Origin: Caryophanales bacterium UBA5729
GTDB taxonomy: Bacteria > Bacillota_I > Bacilli_A > Izemoplasmatales > Hujiaoplasmataceae
DNA length: 64,000 nt
Assembly (NCBI GenBank): GCA_002419505.1
Contig: DIGF01000024.1
Location: forward strand, 1-64,000
Reading direction: 5' to 3'
Part shown: positions 52,800 through 62,248 of the stretch, piece by piece
Numbering within the stretch: the stretch's first letter is position 1
How the letters are laid out: the number at the start of each line of letters is the position of its first letter
Notes under the pieces: model-generated
What the model was told of the DNA's origin: nothing
The model's database searches: none
What the model saw: the letters and a program-made list of their open reading frames with translations, nothing else
Position numbers and translations under genes: made by a program

Positions 52800-53747
52800 T
52801 TAGTGTTTAGCTAAGCTTAAATTCATCTCTTCAAGCTTTTGCTTAACTTCTTTCAATGATTTTTTACCTAGGTTTCTTACTCTCATCATATCTTCTTCAG
52901 ATTTTTCAATTAATTCACCTAAAGTATTGATGCCTGCTCTTTTTAAGCAGTTATAAGAACGTACAGAAAGGTCTAGGTCTTCTATCGGTTTTTCTAGATT
53001 TCTATTAGTTTCTTCAACTTTTCTTTCAATCATGTAATCATCGTCTACTGACGCTTCGGATAAATCAATGATTGTTTGTAAATGATCAATTAACATTTTT
53101 GAAGCAGTACCAATTGCGCTTTTAGGATCAATCGAACGATTAGTCCAAACTTCTAAGATCAATTTATCATAATCACCAGAATCATCAACTCTTGTTTTTT
53201 CTACTGAGTAATTCGCTCTAGTGATTGGTGTATAAATACTATCAATTGCAATGTCATTGACATCTTCAGTGAAATCGGAGTTTTGCTTCGCGCTAACATA
53301 ACCGTTTCCTCTTCTTGCCTTCATATGCATTCTTAACACACCTTTATTGATGTGACAGATATAGTGATCTGGATTCATAATTTCTACTTCTTCATCACCA
53401 ACGATGTCTTTAGCATAAACATCTCCAGGTCCTTCTACAGATAATTCTAAACGTTTTTCAACATCAGAGTCATCGTTATCAATTGATAATATAACACCTT
53501 TTAGATTCAAAATAATCGTGGTAACATCTTCAACCACACCTTCAATAGGTGTGAATTCATGAACCACATTTTCAATGTTTACATTAACAATAGCTGCACC
53601 AGGTAATGAAGACAATAAAACTCGTCTTAAAGAATTACCTAATGTGATACCGTAACCTCTTTCGAGTGGTGAAATAACGAATTTACCATAATTATCTTCG
53701 ATTTCAACAGTTTCTGTACTAGGTTTTTCGAATTTCAAGTCCTTCAT
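52800..53747 (-). CDS. rpoA: RNA polymerase alpha subunit
   Basis: A 315-residue subunit. The N-terminal assembly domain (about 1-230; PLERGYGITLGNSLRRVLLSS) and C-terminal domain (LDLSVRSYNCLKRAGINTLGEL, given in part) that touches UP elements are both complete. It fits with the A/T-rich region upstream of the predicted rRNA promoter at the left end. Confidence 0.99.
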   Translation of the reverse strand: MKDLKFEKPSTETVEIEDNYGKFVISPLERGYGITLGNSLRRVLLSSLPGAAIVNVNIENVVHEFTPIEGVVEDVTTIILNLKGVILSIDNDDSDVEKRLELSVEGPGDVYAKDIVGDEEVEIMNPDHYICHINKGVLRMHMKARRGNGYVSAKQNSDFTEDVNDIAIDSIYTPITRANYSVEKTRVDDSGDYDKLILEVWTNRSIDPKSAIGTASKMLIDHLQTIIDLSEASVDDDYMIERKVEETNRNLEKPIEDLDLSVRSYNCLKRAGINTLGELIEKSEEDMMRVRNLGKKSLKEVKQKLEEMNLSLAKH

Positions 53748-53757
53748 AAATTACCTC

Positions 53758-54144
53758 CTACCCACGTGGTCGTTTTGGTGGACGACATCCATTATGGGGA
53801 ACTGGTGTAACATCTTTAATTGATGTAATCTCAAGCCCTGCTACTTGCAAACTTCTAATTGCCGCTTCTCTACCTGGTCCTGGTCCTTTAACTTCTACTT
53901 CAACTTTTAAAACACCATTATCCATTGCTGATTTAGCGGCTGCTTCTGATGCCAATCCAGCTGCGAATGGAGTTGATTTACGGCTACCTTTGTAACCGAT
54001 AGCTCCTGAAGAGCTCCAAGCAATTGCATTCCCTTTTGGATCAGTTATCGTGATGATTGTATTATTGAAAGTCGAATGAATATGTGCTATCCCGGTAGGG
54101 ATATTCTTTTTCACACGACGTTTAGTTCTTACATTACGTGCCAT
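53758..54144 (-). CDS. rpsK: 30S ribosomal protein S11
   Basis: A 128-residue platform protein. HSTFNNTIITITDPKGN near the N-terminus and the C-terminal PHNGCRPPKRPRG are diagnostic. Position between rpsM and rpoA is standard. Confidence 0.98.
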   Translation of the reverse strand: MARNVRTKRRVKKNIPTGIAHIHSTFNNTIITITDPKGNAIAWSSSGAIGYKGSRKSTPFAAGLASEAAAKSAMDNGVLKVEVEVKGPGPGREAAIRSLQVAGLEITSIKDVTPVPHNGCRPPKRPRG

Positions 54145-54162
54145 TTTATTCAGTCTCCCTTC

Positions 54163-54528
54163 TTATTTCTTCTTATTAGCTACAGTTTTTCTAGGACCCT
54201 TACGAGTTCTAGCGTTATTACGAGTATTTTGACCGCGTGTTGGCAAACCTCTACGATGTCTTAATCCACGATAACAACCTATTTCTTGAAGACGTTTAAT
54301 GTTCATTGCTCTTTCGCGTCTTAAGTCACCTTCAACTGTATACTTTTGTACTTCTTGACGAATTTTTACTACTTCTTCATCAGTTAAATCTTTAACTCTT
54401 TTGTCTTCGGAAATTCCACAAGCTGCTAAGATCTCTTGTGATCTGGTTTTACCAATTCCAAAAACGTAAGTTAAAGCTATAACTACTCTTTTTTCCTTCG
54501 GAATATCTACTCCTGCGATACGTGCCAT
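54163..54528 (-). CDS. rpsM: 30S ribosomal protein S13
   Basis: A 121-residue head protein contacting the P-site tRNA and 50S. ARIAGVDIPKEKR at the start and RGLPTRGQNTRNNARTRKG near the C-terminus are diagnostic. Confidence 0.98.
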   Translation of the reverse strand: MARIAGVDIPKEKRVVIALTYVFGIGKTRSQEILAACGISEDKRVKDLTDEEVVKIRQEVQKYTVEGDLRRERAMNIKRLQEIGCYRGLRHRRGLPTRGQNTRNNARTRKGPRKTVANKKK

Positions 54529-54537
54529 AGTTACCTC

Positions 54538-54654
54538 CTACTTACCTTGTCTTTGTTTATGCTTTGGATTATCACAAATGACAAGAACCTTGCCATTTCT
54601 TTTAATAATTTTACATTTATCACAGATTTTTTTTACAGATGGTCTTACTTTCAT
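54538..54654 (-). CDS. rpmJ: 50S ribosomal protein L36, zinc-binding form
   Basis: A 38-residue protein (MKVRPSVKKICDKC, then VLVICDNPKHKQRQGK). The four zinc ligands C11, C14, C27 and H32 are present. It lies between infA and rpsM, 9 bases before the latter. Confidence 0.96.
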   Translation of the reverse strand: MKVRPSVKKICDKCKIIKRNGKVLVICDNPKHKQRQGK

Positions 54655-54689
54655 ACCATTACCTCCTAAAATCTTTCCTCAAATATTTT

Positions 54690-54911
54690 TTATTTCATGC
54701 GATACGTGATGCGACCACGTGTTAGGTCATAAGTTGACAATTCAACCTTGACTTTGTCACCTGGTAAAATGCGTATGTAATTCATGCGGATTTTACCAGA
54801 AACGTGACCGATAATTCGGTGTCCGATTTCTAGCTCAATTACAAATTGCGCATTGGGCAAAACTTCTATAACTGTACCCGTCATCTCTATGACGTCATCT
54901 TTTTTTGCCAA
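54690..54911 (-). CDS. infA: Translation initiation factor IF-1
   Basis: A 73-residue OB-fold protein that occupies the A site during initiation. EMTGTVIEVLPNAQF and the C-terminal PYDLTRGRITYR-like segment are diagnostic (here TYDLTRGRITYRMK). Position between map and rpmJ is standard. Confidence 0.98.
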   Translation of the reverse strand: MAKKDDVIEMTGTVIEVLPNAQFVIELEIGHRIIGHVSGKIRMNYIRILPGDKVKVELSTYDLTRGRITYRMK

Positions 54912-54925
54912 ACAAAATCACTCCC

Positions 54926-55675
54926 TTATTCTTTAGTTAGAATCTCATAACCAGTTTCAGTAATTAGTATCGAATGCTCGAAGTGAGCTGATAATGAACC
55001 ATCTCTAGTTACGGTTGTCCAACCATCGGCTAATACTTTAACTTCTTTGTTTCCTAAATTAATCATCGGTTCAATTGCCAGCGTCATTCCTGGTTTTAAG
55101 ACAATACCTCTTCCAGGTAAACCATAGTTAGGAATATGTGGATCTTCGTGTAATTGTCTACCAAGTCCATGACCAACAAATTCTCTAACCACACTAAATC
55201 CAAGTGATTCAGCATGCATTTGAATAGCATGGGATATATCGGAGAGCCTGTTATCCGGTTTAGCAAATTCCAAACCTTTAAAAAGACTTTCCTCTGTTCC
55301 CACTAACAGTTTTTTTGCATCTTCAGATATTTCCCCGCATGCATATGTCCAGGCGCTGTCACCATGATAGCCCTTGTACTGAGCTCCGATATCAACTGAG
55401 ACAATATCTCCGTTTTTTAATATCTTTTCAGCACTTGGGATTCCATGTACAACTTCCTCATTGACAGATATGCATGCAGATGCGGGGAAACCATTATAGT
55501 TTTTGAATGAAGGGATTGCTCCTCTGCCAACAATAAACATTTCAACCAAATCATCGATTTGTTTTGTAGAAATTCCTGGTCTTATCATCTCTTTAACCGA
55601 TTTATGGGCTAAAGCGACAATTCGGCCAGCCTCCTTCATCAATTCAATTTCACGACTTGATTTTCTTGTTACCAT
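54926..55675 (-). CDS. map: Methionine aminopeptidase, type I
   Basis: A 249-residue metalloprotease removing N-terminal Met. Metal ligands are visible: D in SVDIGAQYKGYHGD (two Asp), H in FVGHGLGRQLHEDP, and E in IEPMINLG and FEHSILIT. Its start shares a base with the adk stop. Confidence 0.97.
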   Translation of the reverse strand: MVTRKSSREIELMKEAGRIVALAHKSVKEMIRPGISTKQIDDLVEMFIVGRGAIPSFKNYNGFPASACISVNEEVVHGIPSAEKILKNGDIVSVDIGAQYKGYHGDSAWTYACGEISEDAKKLLVGTEESLFKGLEFAKPDNRLSDISHAIQMHAESLGFSVVREFVGHGLGRQLHEDPHIPNYGLPGRGIVLKPGMTLAIEPMINLGNKEVKVLADGWTTVTRDGSLSAHFEHSILITETGYEILTKE

Positions 55676-56325
55676 TAGTTCTCACCCAATTTTTTAATAA
55701 TATCATGAAAAACCTTTGTAGTAGATTGGTCACCGTTGATTATTACTAAAAGATCTTTTTCGTCGTAATAATCTAGTAATGGTTTGGTTTTTTCATTATA
55801 GATTGATAACCGGTTCATAACTGATTCCTCTAAATCATCAGGTCTCTGAATCAACTCATGACCGCAATGGTCACAAATCCCTTCAGTTTTAGGTGGATGG
55901 TAATCTATGTGATAAGTATGTCCACAACTTGAACAAACTCTTCTTCCTGCCATCCGACGAAGTAAAACCTCATCTTCAATATGAACATTGATAACTGCGC
56001 ATAATTTGATATCTAAACGATGAAGCATCTCATCCAAAGCTTCTGCTTGAGTCCTTGTTCGAGGAAAACCGTCTAACATAAAACCATTGGGATAGTCATT
56101 TTTACAAAGAACTTCCCAAACAATATCATTGGTCATTTTATCAGGAACTAAAATACCTTCATGAAGGTATTTTTTAGCTTCGACACCAATACTTGAACCT
56201 TTTTTTATTTCATCGCGATAAATATCGCCGGTAGAAATATGTTTCAACTTATAATGTCTCAAGAGTTTAGTTGCTTGTGTTCCTTTACCAGCACCTGGCT
56301 TACCCATAATTAATAGATTAATCAT
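55675..56325 (-). CDS. adk: Adenylate kinase
   Basis: A 216-residue kinase interconverting AMP+ATP and 2 ADP. P-loop GKPGAGKGTQA (about 8-18) and FPRTRTQAEAL are typical. The lid domain has a complete four-Cys zinc site (CSSC, CDHC at about 130-153), as in Gram-positive enzymes. Between secY and map, as expected. Confidence 0.98.
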   Translation of the reverse strand: MINLLIMGKPGAGKGTQATKLLRHYKLKHISTGDIYRDEIKKGSSIGVEAKKYLHEGILVPDKMTNDIVWEVLCKNDYPNGFMLDGFPRTRTQAEALDEMLHRLDIKLCAVINVHIEDEVLLRRMAGRRVCSSCGHTYHIDYHPPKTEGICDHCGHELIQRPDDLEESVMNRLSIYNEKTKPLLDYYDEKDLLVIINGDQSTTKVFHDIIKKLGEN

Positions 56326-56331
56326 AAGCCG

Positions 56332-57687
56332 CTATCTCATAAATCCAGCGTAAGCTTTTTCTTGAGTATCCGTTTCAATCTGTTTAGCGGTTTCTAAAGC
56401 AACCCCAACGATAATTAATAGTGATGTTCCACCTATTAATGCATATGAATGTCCTAAAATCATCGAAGTAATGATTGGCAATGTAGCAATGATGACCAAG
56501 TAAAGTGCACCAATCACGGTTACCCTAAATAATACTTTTGTAATATAAGTTTCTGTCTCTATTCCTGGTCTATACCCTGGAATATAAGCGTTTTGCTTAT
56601 TTAAGTTTTCCGCTATTTGTTCAGGTTTAACTAAAATGAACGAATAGAAGAATGTAAAGATAAAGATCAATAGAACATAAATTACAAAACCAATTGGTTG
56701 ATTGTATGAGAATATTTGATTGATCCAGTTACCAGCACTAGCACCAACATTGATATATTGGAAAATGGTGGCTGGTAAAGATAAAAGAATTGAAGCAAAG
56801 ATTACCGGTATAACCGAAGCCGTGTTCAACTTAATTGGAATATTGGACTCAGATTTACCTTTGAATTTTGCACTACCTGGTCTGTTAGCATATTGAATCG
56901 GTATTTTTCTCACCGCAACTTGCATATAGGTGATACCAACCAAGACAATAACAAACATGAGCATACTAACGCCAAATAGCACATATCCTGAGAACGCTCC
57001 TTGGTTAGCAAATACATTGCCAGCAAGAGCGCTGTTTGGATCAGAGATATAGTATTGAATTAACGATGCAATTGTTCCTGGGAATGAAATAACAATCCCG
57101 GCAACGATTAACATTGATGATCCATTACCGATACCCTTTAGTGTAATTTGGTCAGCTAACCAAATCATGAAAGCTGTACCCGCAGTTAATACAACTGCAA
57201 TATAGAAATAAATTAAAAACCATAGATTGCTGCCGTTTTGAGTTGCCCAGTCGCTCACAAACGGTTGAAATAATTGTTCTTGTAAGTTATGGAACGCAAA
57301 CGTCATCGCTAAAGCTTGAATAAAAGCCAAAGCAATTGCTAAATATCTTGTTAATCTTGAAATTTTTTGTCTTCCAACTTCACCTTCTTCGCCCCATTCC
57401 TTAAGCACAGGGATGATGTCCATTTGCAATAATTGGACAACAATCGATGCGGTGATATAAGGACTAATCCCCAAAGCCACAATTGAATAATTTCTAAGTG
57501 CGTCCCCGGAAATTGAGTTAACAATACCCAAGAATCCACTATTATCAAATAAACTTGATAATATTGATGGATCGATTAAAGGCATTGTTACATAGGTAAG
57601 TATTTTGAAAACCAGAAAGGCTAGTAATGTGAAACCAATTTTTTTCAAGACTTCCTTATTTTTGAAAATCTTTTTAATAGTTTCCAT
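56332..57687 (-). CDS. secY: Preprotein translocase subunit SecY
   Basis: A 451-residue, ten-TM channel subunit. LGISPYITASIVVQLLQMD (about 71-89) and IPIQYANRP are typical, and the C-terminal cytosolic loops are intact (GYRPGIETETYI). Works with SecE at 16189-16665; secG is not in the window. Its start shares one base with rplO. Confidence 0.98.
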   Translation of the reverse strand: METIKKIFKNKEVLKKIGFTLLAFLVFKILTYVTMPLIDPSILSSLFDNSGFLGIVNSISGDALRNYSIVALGISPYITASIVVQLLQMDIIPVLKEWGEEGEVGRQKISRLTRYLAIALAFIQALAMTFAFHNLQEQLFQPFVSDWATQNGSNLWFLIYFYIAVVLTAGTAFMIWLADQITLKGIGNGSSMLIVAGIVISFPGTIASLIQYYISDPNSALAGNVFANQGAFSGYVLFGVSMLMFVIVLVGITYMQVAVRKIPIQYANRPGSAKFKGKSESNIPIKLNTASVIPVIFASILLSLPATIFQYINVGASAGNWINQIFSYNQPIGFVIYVLLIFIFTFFYSFILVKPEQIAENLNKQNAYIPGYRPGIETETYITKVLFRVTVIGALYLVIIATLPIITSMILGHSYALIGGTSLLIIVGVALETAKQIETDTQEKAYAGFMR

Positions 57688-58136
57688 TATATCACCTCGA
57701 CCACGCCACCGGCTTCTTCAATAGCTTGCTTCGCTGAAGCTGAGAATTTATGAGCTTTGACAGTAAGTTTTATTTCTAATTTCCCTTTACCCAGTATTTT
57801 TACTCCACTAAGTTGTTTTCTGATAACTCGATCATTTAATAAAACTTCAGGAGTGATTATCATGCCATCTTCATACCCGCTTAAATCGCTAAGGTTAACA
57901 ATAGCATATTCCTTTCTGAAAGGATTTGTAAATCCTTTTTTAGGAAGGCGTTTGAATAGCGGTGTTTGTCCACCTTCAAATCCAAGTCTTACTCCTCCGC
58001 CAGAACGTGAGTTTTGACCTTTTTGTCCACGTCCACTAGTTTTACCAGTACCGGAACTTGTTCCACGTCCAACTCTTTTCTTTGAGTGAGTAGCGCCTGA
58101 ATTAGGTTTTAATTCATGTAATGTCATATCTTGCAC
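57687..58136 (-). CDS. rplO: 50S ribosomal protein L15
   Basis: A 149-residue protein. LKPNSGATHSKKRVGRG with the glycine/arginine-rich GTSSGTGKTSGRGQKGQ and SGGGVRLGFEGGQTPLFKRL are diagnostic. Confidence 0.98.
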   Translation of the reverse strand: MQDMTLHELKPNSGATHSKKRVGRGTSSGTGKTSGRGQKGQNSRSGGGVRLGFEGGQTPLFKRLPKKGFTNPFRKEYAIVNLSDLSGYEDGMIITPEVLLNDRVIRKQLSGVKILGKGKLEIKLTVKAHKFSASAKQAIEEAGGVVEVI

Positions 58137-58139
58137 CCC

Positions 58140-58325
58140 CTATTTCTTTACTTCTTCGACTATTACTAAATGACTAACTGTATTCACCATACCTTTAATC
58201 ATCTCGGTATCTTCTTTAACTACAGAAGAGTTCCTTTTAGTAAGGCCTAAAGCTTTTATTGTTTTTACTTGATTAGGTTTTCTTCCCATCAAGCCTTTTA
58301 CTAATGTAATTTTAATTTGAGCCAT
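58140..58325 (-). CDS. rpmD: 50S ribosomal protein L30
   Basis: A 61-residue protein: AQIKITLVKGLMGRKPNQ, LGLTKRNSSV and the C-terminal VSHLVIVEE are typical. Starts as rpsE ends. L30 is lost in some reduced genomes but kept here. Confidence 0.97.
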   Translation of the reverse strand: MAQIKITLVKGLMGRKPNQVKTIKALGLTKRNSSVVKEDTEMIKGMVNTVSHLVIVEEVKK

Positions 58326-58864
58326 TATTTAAGTACCTCCTCAGGATTAATTCCCCTCATTTGAGCTACTTGATCTACTGTTCTTAAAGTTTTTAAACCT
58401 TCGAATGTAGCTCTAACAATATTAATAGGTGTATTTGAGCCTAATGATTTACTTAATACATCTTCGATACCCGCTAATTCCAATACTGCACGAACAGGTC
58501 CACCAGCGATAACACCAGTACCTTCTGAAGCTGGACGTAAGAATACTTTACCAGCACCATATTTTCCTGTAACAGTATGAGGAATCGTTGTACCATTCAT
58601 TGGTACATGGATAATATTTTTCTTAGCATCTTCTATCGCTTTTTTGATTGCATCTGGAACCTCAGAGGCTTTACCGGTACCAAAACCGACTTTACCTTTT
58701 TGATCGCCAACAACCACTAAAGCAGAAAAGCTAAAACGTCTACCACCTTTAACAACTTTGGTCACACGACCAATGCTGACAACTCTTTCTTCATAAAGCT
58801 TTTGTTCTTTTTTAGGTGAACGAGGTTTTCTTCCTCTATTACTACGTTTGTTGTTATCTTCCAT
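58325..58864 (-). CDS. rpsE: 30S ribosomal protein S5
   Basis: A 179-residue accuracy-related protein. A basic N-terminal tail (RSNRGRKPRSPKKEQ) precedes the S5 core with VVKGGRRFSFSALVVVGD and VNASEG-type loop segments (RPASEGTGVIAGG). Confidence 0.98.
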   Translation of the reverse strand: MEDNNKRSNRGRKPRSPKKEQKLYEERVVSIGRVTKVVKGGRRFSFSALVVVGDQKGKVGFGTGKASEVPDAIKKAIEDAKKNIIHVPMNGTTIPHTVTGKYGAGKVFLRPASEGTGVIAGGPVRAVLELAGIEDVLSKSLGSNTPINIVRATFEGLKTLRTVDQVAQMRGINPEEVLK

Positions 58865-58882
58865 TTTCGATTACCTCCTTCA

Positions 58883-59239
58883 TTAGAATTCCAGCCCTGC
58901 TTCTCTTGCAGCATCGGCTAAAGCTTTTACTCTACCATGGTATAAGTAACCACCACGATCGAATACTACTAATTTAACATTTTTTTCAATTGCTCTTTTA
59001 GCAACTAATTCTCCAACTTTTTTAGCGCCTTCGATGTTGGAACCATTAATACCCTCAATCTCCCTAGAGTTTGCTTGTGCTAATGTAATACCACTTACGT
59101 CATCAATAATTTGAGCGTAAATTTGTTTGTTAGAACGAAAAACATTAAGACGTGGTCTTTCCGGAGTTCCTTTGATAGCGAATCTCATGCGACGATGTCT
59201 TTTAGCTCTTTGAGCGCTTTTATCTACTGGTTTAAACAT
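58883..59239 (-). CDS. rplR: 50S ribosomal protein L18
   Basis: A 118-residue 5S rRNA-binding protein. RPRLNVFRSNKQIYAQIIDD and VVFDRGGYLYHGRVKALADAAR (given in part) are diagnostic. Confidence 0.98.
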   Translation of the reverse strand: MFKPVDKSAQRAKRHRRMRFAIKGTPERPRLNVFRSNKQIYAQIIDDVSGITLAQANSREIEGINGSNIEGAKKVGELVAKRAIEKNVKLVVFDRGGYLYHGRVKALADAAREAGLEF

Positions 59240-59261
59240 AATATAATCACCATTAAGCTAA

Positions 59262-59804
59262 TTACTTAGCTGTTTTTCCTTCCTTACGACGTACATGTTC
59301 GTCTCTATATCTAATACCTTTACCTAGATAAGGTTCTGGTTGACGGACTTTACGAACATTTGCCGCGAATTCTCCTACTACTTGCTTGTCAGCACCTTTA
59401 ACATGAACTTCTGTATTTTTAGGGATTTCTATTGTTAAACCTTCAGGAATAATCATTTCCACTGGATTTGAATAACCAACGTTTAACACTAGGGTTTTAG
59501 GATCTTTTAATAGGGCGCGATATCCTACACCTTTTATATCAAGGATTTTTGTATATCCTTCATTTACACCAATAACCATATTATTCATTAACGCTCTTGT
59601 AGTACCATGTAAAGCTTTCATGCGTAATGAATCATTTGGTCGGGTTACAGAAACTTCGTCATTTTCCACTTTGATTCCAATATTTTTATCGAAAGCAAAG
59701 TCAAGTTCACCTTTTGGACCTTTTACTACAACATAGTTGTTTTTATCAACAGAAATAGTTACTCCAGCAGGCACTTTTATCGATTGATTACCAATTCGAC
59801 TCAT
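59262..59804 (-). CDS. rplF: 50S ribosomal protein L6
   Basis: A 180-residue two-domain protein near the GTPase centre. SRIGNQSIKVPAGVTI at the start and PEPYLGKGIRYRDEHVRRKEGK near the end (given in part) are diagnostic. Confidence 0.98.
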   Translation of the reverse strand: MSRIGNQSIKVPAGVTISVDKNNYVVVKGPKGELDFAFDKNIGIKVENDEVSVTRPNDSLRMKALHGTTRALMNNMVIGVNEGYTKILDIKGVGYRALLKDPKTLVLNVGYSNPVEMIIPEGLTIEIPKNTEVHVKGADKQVVGEFAANVRKVRQPEPYLGKGIRYRDEHVRRKEGKTAK

Positions 59805-59834
59805 AATTTTCTTGCACCTCTTTCATTATTATAA

Positions 59835-60233
59835 TTACCATACATATGCTATAACTTCGCCGCCAACTTTTTCTTTTCTAGCATCTCTGTCAGTCATAAG
59901 ACCTCTAGATGTAGAAATAATAGCGATTCCTAGTCCGTTAAGAACTCGTGGAAGGTCATCTGTTTTAGCATACACACGTAAACCAGGTTTTGAAATCTTC
60001 TTCAAACCCCTTACAACTCTTTCATCATTTTTTAAATATTTTAAAGTTATTTTTAAAGTACCTTGTACTCCTTCATCGATGCGCTCAAAATCAACGATGT
60101 ATCCTTCTAGCTTGAGTAAATTTAGGATTTCCATTTTTAATTTTGATGCAGGTACATCAACTGTTTTATGTTTCATTTGGTTAGCGTTGCGAATTCTTGT
60201 TAACATGTCCGCAATTGGATCTGTCATGACCAT
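59835..60233 (-). CDS. rpsH: 30S ribosomal protein S8
   Basis: A 132-residue central-domain assembly protein. MTDPIADMLTRIRNANQ near the start and ISTSRGLMTDRDARK near the end are diagnostic. ATG 60233 has AGGAGG ten bases upstream; a second ATG two codons later is possible. S8 represses the spc operon in E. coli; no such site was assessed here. Confidence 0.98.
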   Translation of the reverse strand: MVMTDPIADMLTRIRNANQMKHKTVDVPASKLKMEILNLLKLEGYIVDFERIDEGVQGTLKITLKYLKNDERVVRGLKKISKPGLRVYAKTDDLPRVLNGLGIAIISTSRGLMTDRDARKEKVGGEVIAYVW

Positions 60234-60285
60234 ATTAATAATGCCTCCTTCCCTTATTATCGGAAATATACTTTCTCATAATTTA

Positions 60286-60471
60286 TTACCAACTTGCTTT
60301 TTTTACGCCAGGAATTTGACCTTGATAAGCCAATTCTCTAAAGCATACACGACATAGTCTAAATTTGCGATAAACAGAATGAGGACGTCCACAACGTTCA
60401 CATCTTGTATAGTTTCTTACTGGGAATTTAGATCCGCGTTTTTGACTTACTTTTTTTGATGTCTTAGCCAT
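60286..60471 (-). CDS. rpsN: 30S ribosomal protein S14, zinc-binding short form
   Basis: A 61-residue S14 of the short zinc type, with CERCGRPHS and CRVCFREL providing four Cys ligands, ending GVKKASW. Position between rplE and rpsH is standard. Confidence 0.98.
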   Translation of the reverse strand: MAKTSKKVSQKRGSKFPVRNYTRCERCGRPHSVYRKFRLCRVCFRELAYQGQIPGVKKASW

Positions 60472-60483
60472 TGTAATTTCCTC

Positions 60484-61023
60484 CTATCTTCTGAAAGGCA
60501 TTCCGAATAATTTTAATAATTCGAAAGCTTCCTGATCTGTTTTAGCTGTGGTAACGATAACAATATCCATACCACGAATTTTACTTACTTTGTCATAATT
60601 GATTTCTGGAAAAATCAGTTGTTCTTTGACGCCTAAAGTGTAATTTCCTCTACCGTCAAAACCTTTTGGATTAACTCCTCTAAAGTCTCTAACTCTTGGT
60701 AAAGCAATATTTATTAGTTTATCAAAGAAATCATACATTCTATCTCCACGTAAAGTTACTTTACAGCCAATTGGCATTCCTTCACGAAGTTTAAATGTTG
60801 CGATTGATTTTTTCGCTCTGGTAACAAGTGGTTTTTGTCCGGTTATCAATGTCAGTTCATTGACAGCATCATCTAATACTTTAGGATTTGCAACTGCATC
60901 TCCGGCTCCAATATTAATAACTATCTTGCTAATTCTAGGACTTTCCATGATGGAAGAATAACTGAATTTTTCCATTAATGCTGGTGTGATTTCGTTTCTG
61001 TATTTTTCGACTAATCTATTCAT
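60484..61023 (-). CDS. rplE: 50S ribosomal protein L5
   Basis: A 179-residue 5S rRNA-binding protein. PRISKIVINIGAGDAV and LPRVRDFRGVNPKGFDGRGNY (given in part) are diagnostic. Confidence 0.98.
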   Translation of the reverse strand: MNRLVEKYRNEITPALMEKFSYSSIMESPRISKIVINIGAGDAVANPKVLDDAVNELTLITGQKPLVTRAKKSIATFKLREGMPIGCKVTLRGDRMYDFFDKLINIALPRVRDFRGVNPKGFDGRGNYTLGVKEQLIFPEINYDKVSKIRGMDIVIVTTAKTDQEAFELLKLFGMPFRR

Positions 61024-61039
61024 ATTTTTCTCCCTTCAC

Positions 61040-61378
61040 TTAATCTAAAACTTTGCCAGATTTTTTTGCATATCTAACTTTTTTAGTAACTTCTTTTTTC
61101 TTAACAGTTTCAGTTACAAATTTATAACCGATTCTTGTAGGTTTTTTCTCTTTAGGATCTAAATACATAACATTAGAAGCATCAATTGGTTTGTCAATTT
61201 CTACGATGCCACCATCAGGATTAGCTTGTGAAGGTTTTAGATGTTTTTTAATTTTACTTAAGCCTTCGCCCTCTAACACTACTCTATTAGTTTTAGTTAA
61301 AACCTTGATAATTGTTCCTTGTTTCCCCTTATCTGCGCCAGAGATTATAACGACTTTATCGCCTTTTTTTAATTTCAT
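61040..61378 (-). CDS. rplX: 50S ribosomal protein L24
   Basis: A 112-residue assembly initiator. A KOW motif (KKGDKVVIISGADKGKQGTI) starts near residue 4; SNVMYLDPKEKKPTRIGYK is typical. Confidence 0.97.
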   Translation of the reverse strand: MKLKKGDKVVIISGADKGKQGTIIKVLTKTNRVVLEGEGLSKIKKHLKPSQANPDGGIVEIDKPIDASNVMYLDPKEKKPTRIGYKFVTETVKKKEVTKKVRYAKKSGKVLD

Positions 61379-61388
61379 GATTGCCTCC

Positions 61389-61757
61389 TTATAATACTTC
61401 CGGAGCTAAAGAAACTATTTTTGTAAACTCAGCGTCTCTTAACTCTCTTGCAACAGGCCCAAATATACGAGTCCCTTTTGGAGACTTGTCATCTTTGATT
61501 ATTACTGCTGCGTTGTCATCAAATTTTACATATGATCCGTCCGCACGACGAACCTCTTTTTTTGTTCTCACTATTACCGCTTTTACAATTTCACCTTTTT
61601 TAACCATGCCGCCTGGTGTCGCTGATTTTACTGTTGCTACGATGATATCTCCGATACTAGCGTATTTACGACTAGTACCCCCTAAAACTTTAATCGTTAA
61701 AATTTCACGTGCGCCTGAATTATCTGCTATTTTTAGTCTTGATTCTTGTTGTATCAT
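61389..61757 (-). CDS. rplN: 50S ribosomal protein L14
   Basis: A 122-residue protein at the subunit interface. MIQQESRLKIADNSGARE and RIFGPVARELRDAEFTKI are diagnostic. Confidence 0.99.
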   Translation of the reverse strand: MIQQESRLKIADNSGAREILTIKVLGGTSRKYASIGDIIVATVKSATPGGMVKKGEIVKAVIVRTKKEVRRADGSYVKFDDNAAVIIKDDKSPKGTRIFGPVARELRDAEFTKIVSLAPEVL

Positions 61758-61775
61758 AATAATACCTCCAAAATC

Positions 61776-62039
61776 CTAAACTTCTTCATGTCTTTCCACA
61801 ATTTCGATTAAACGGAAACGTTTACTCGCTGAAAGTGGACGGCACTCAGTAATTTTAACTACATCACCTGTTTTAGCTTCATTTTTTTCATCGTGCGCTC
61901 TGAATTTTTTAGAAGAAATAACTCTTTTTCCATATAATGGATGTTTTTTATAAGTAGTTACTAAAACTGTGATTGTCTTGTCATTTTTGTCAGAAACTAC
62001 AGTTCCGGTAAAAACTTTTCTAATTGTATTAAGTTCCAT
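61776..62039 (-). CDS. rpsQ: 30S ribosomal protein S17
   Basis: An 87-residue OB-fold protein. GTVVSDKNDKTITVLV and TGDVVKITECRPLSASKRF are diagnostic. Confidence 0.98.
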   Translation of the reverse strand: MELNTIRKVFTGTVVSDKNDKTITVLVTTYKKHPLYGKRVISSKKFRAHDEKNEAKTGDVVKITECRPLSASKRFRLIEIVERHEEV

Positions 62040-62053
62040 TTTTAATTTCCTCC

Positions 62054-62248
62054 TTATTTACTTTCTCTTTCAGTAAGAACAGTTTTCATGCGAGCGATGG
62101 TCTTTCTGATATTGCTTAAGCGTGCGGTATTTTCTACTTGACCTGTAGCTTGTTTAAAGCGTAGATCAAATAATTCTTTTTTGAGATTTTCTATTTCATT
62201 TAAAATGGTTGCGGTGTCCATTTCGCGAATTTCTTTGGCGTAGATCAT
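62054..62248 (-). CDS. rpmC: 50S ribosomal protein L29
   Basis: A 64-residue helical-hairpin protein near the tunnel exit. AKEIREMDT, LKKELFDLRFKQATGQVEN and RIMARIKTV-like end (RKTIARMKTV) are diagnostic. It overlaps rplP by 4 bases. Confidence 0.97.
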   Translation of the reverse strand: MIYAKEIREMDTATILNEIENLKKELFDLRFKQATGQVENTARLSNIRKTIARMKTVLTERESK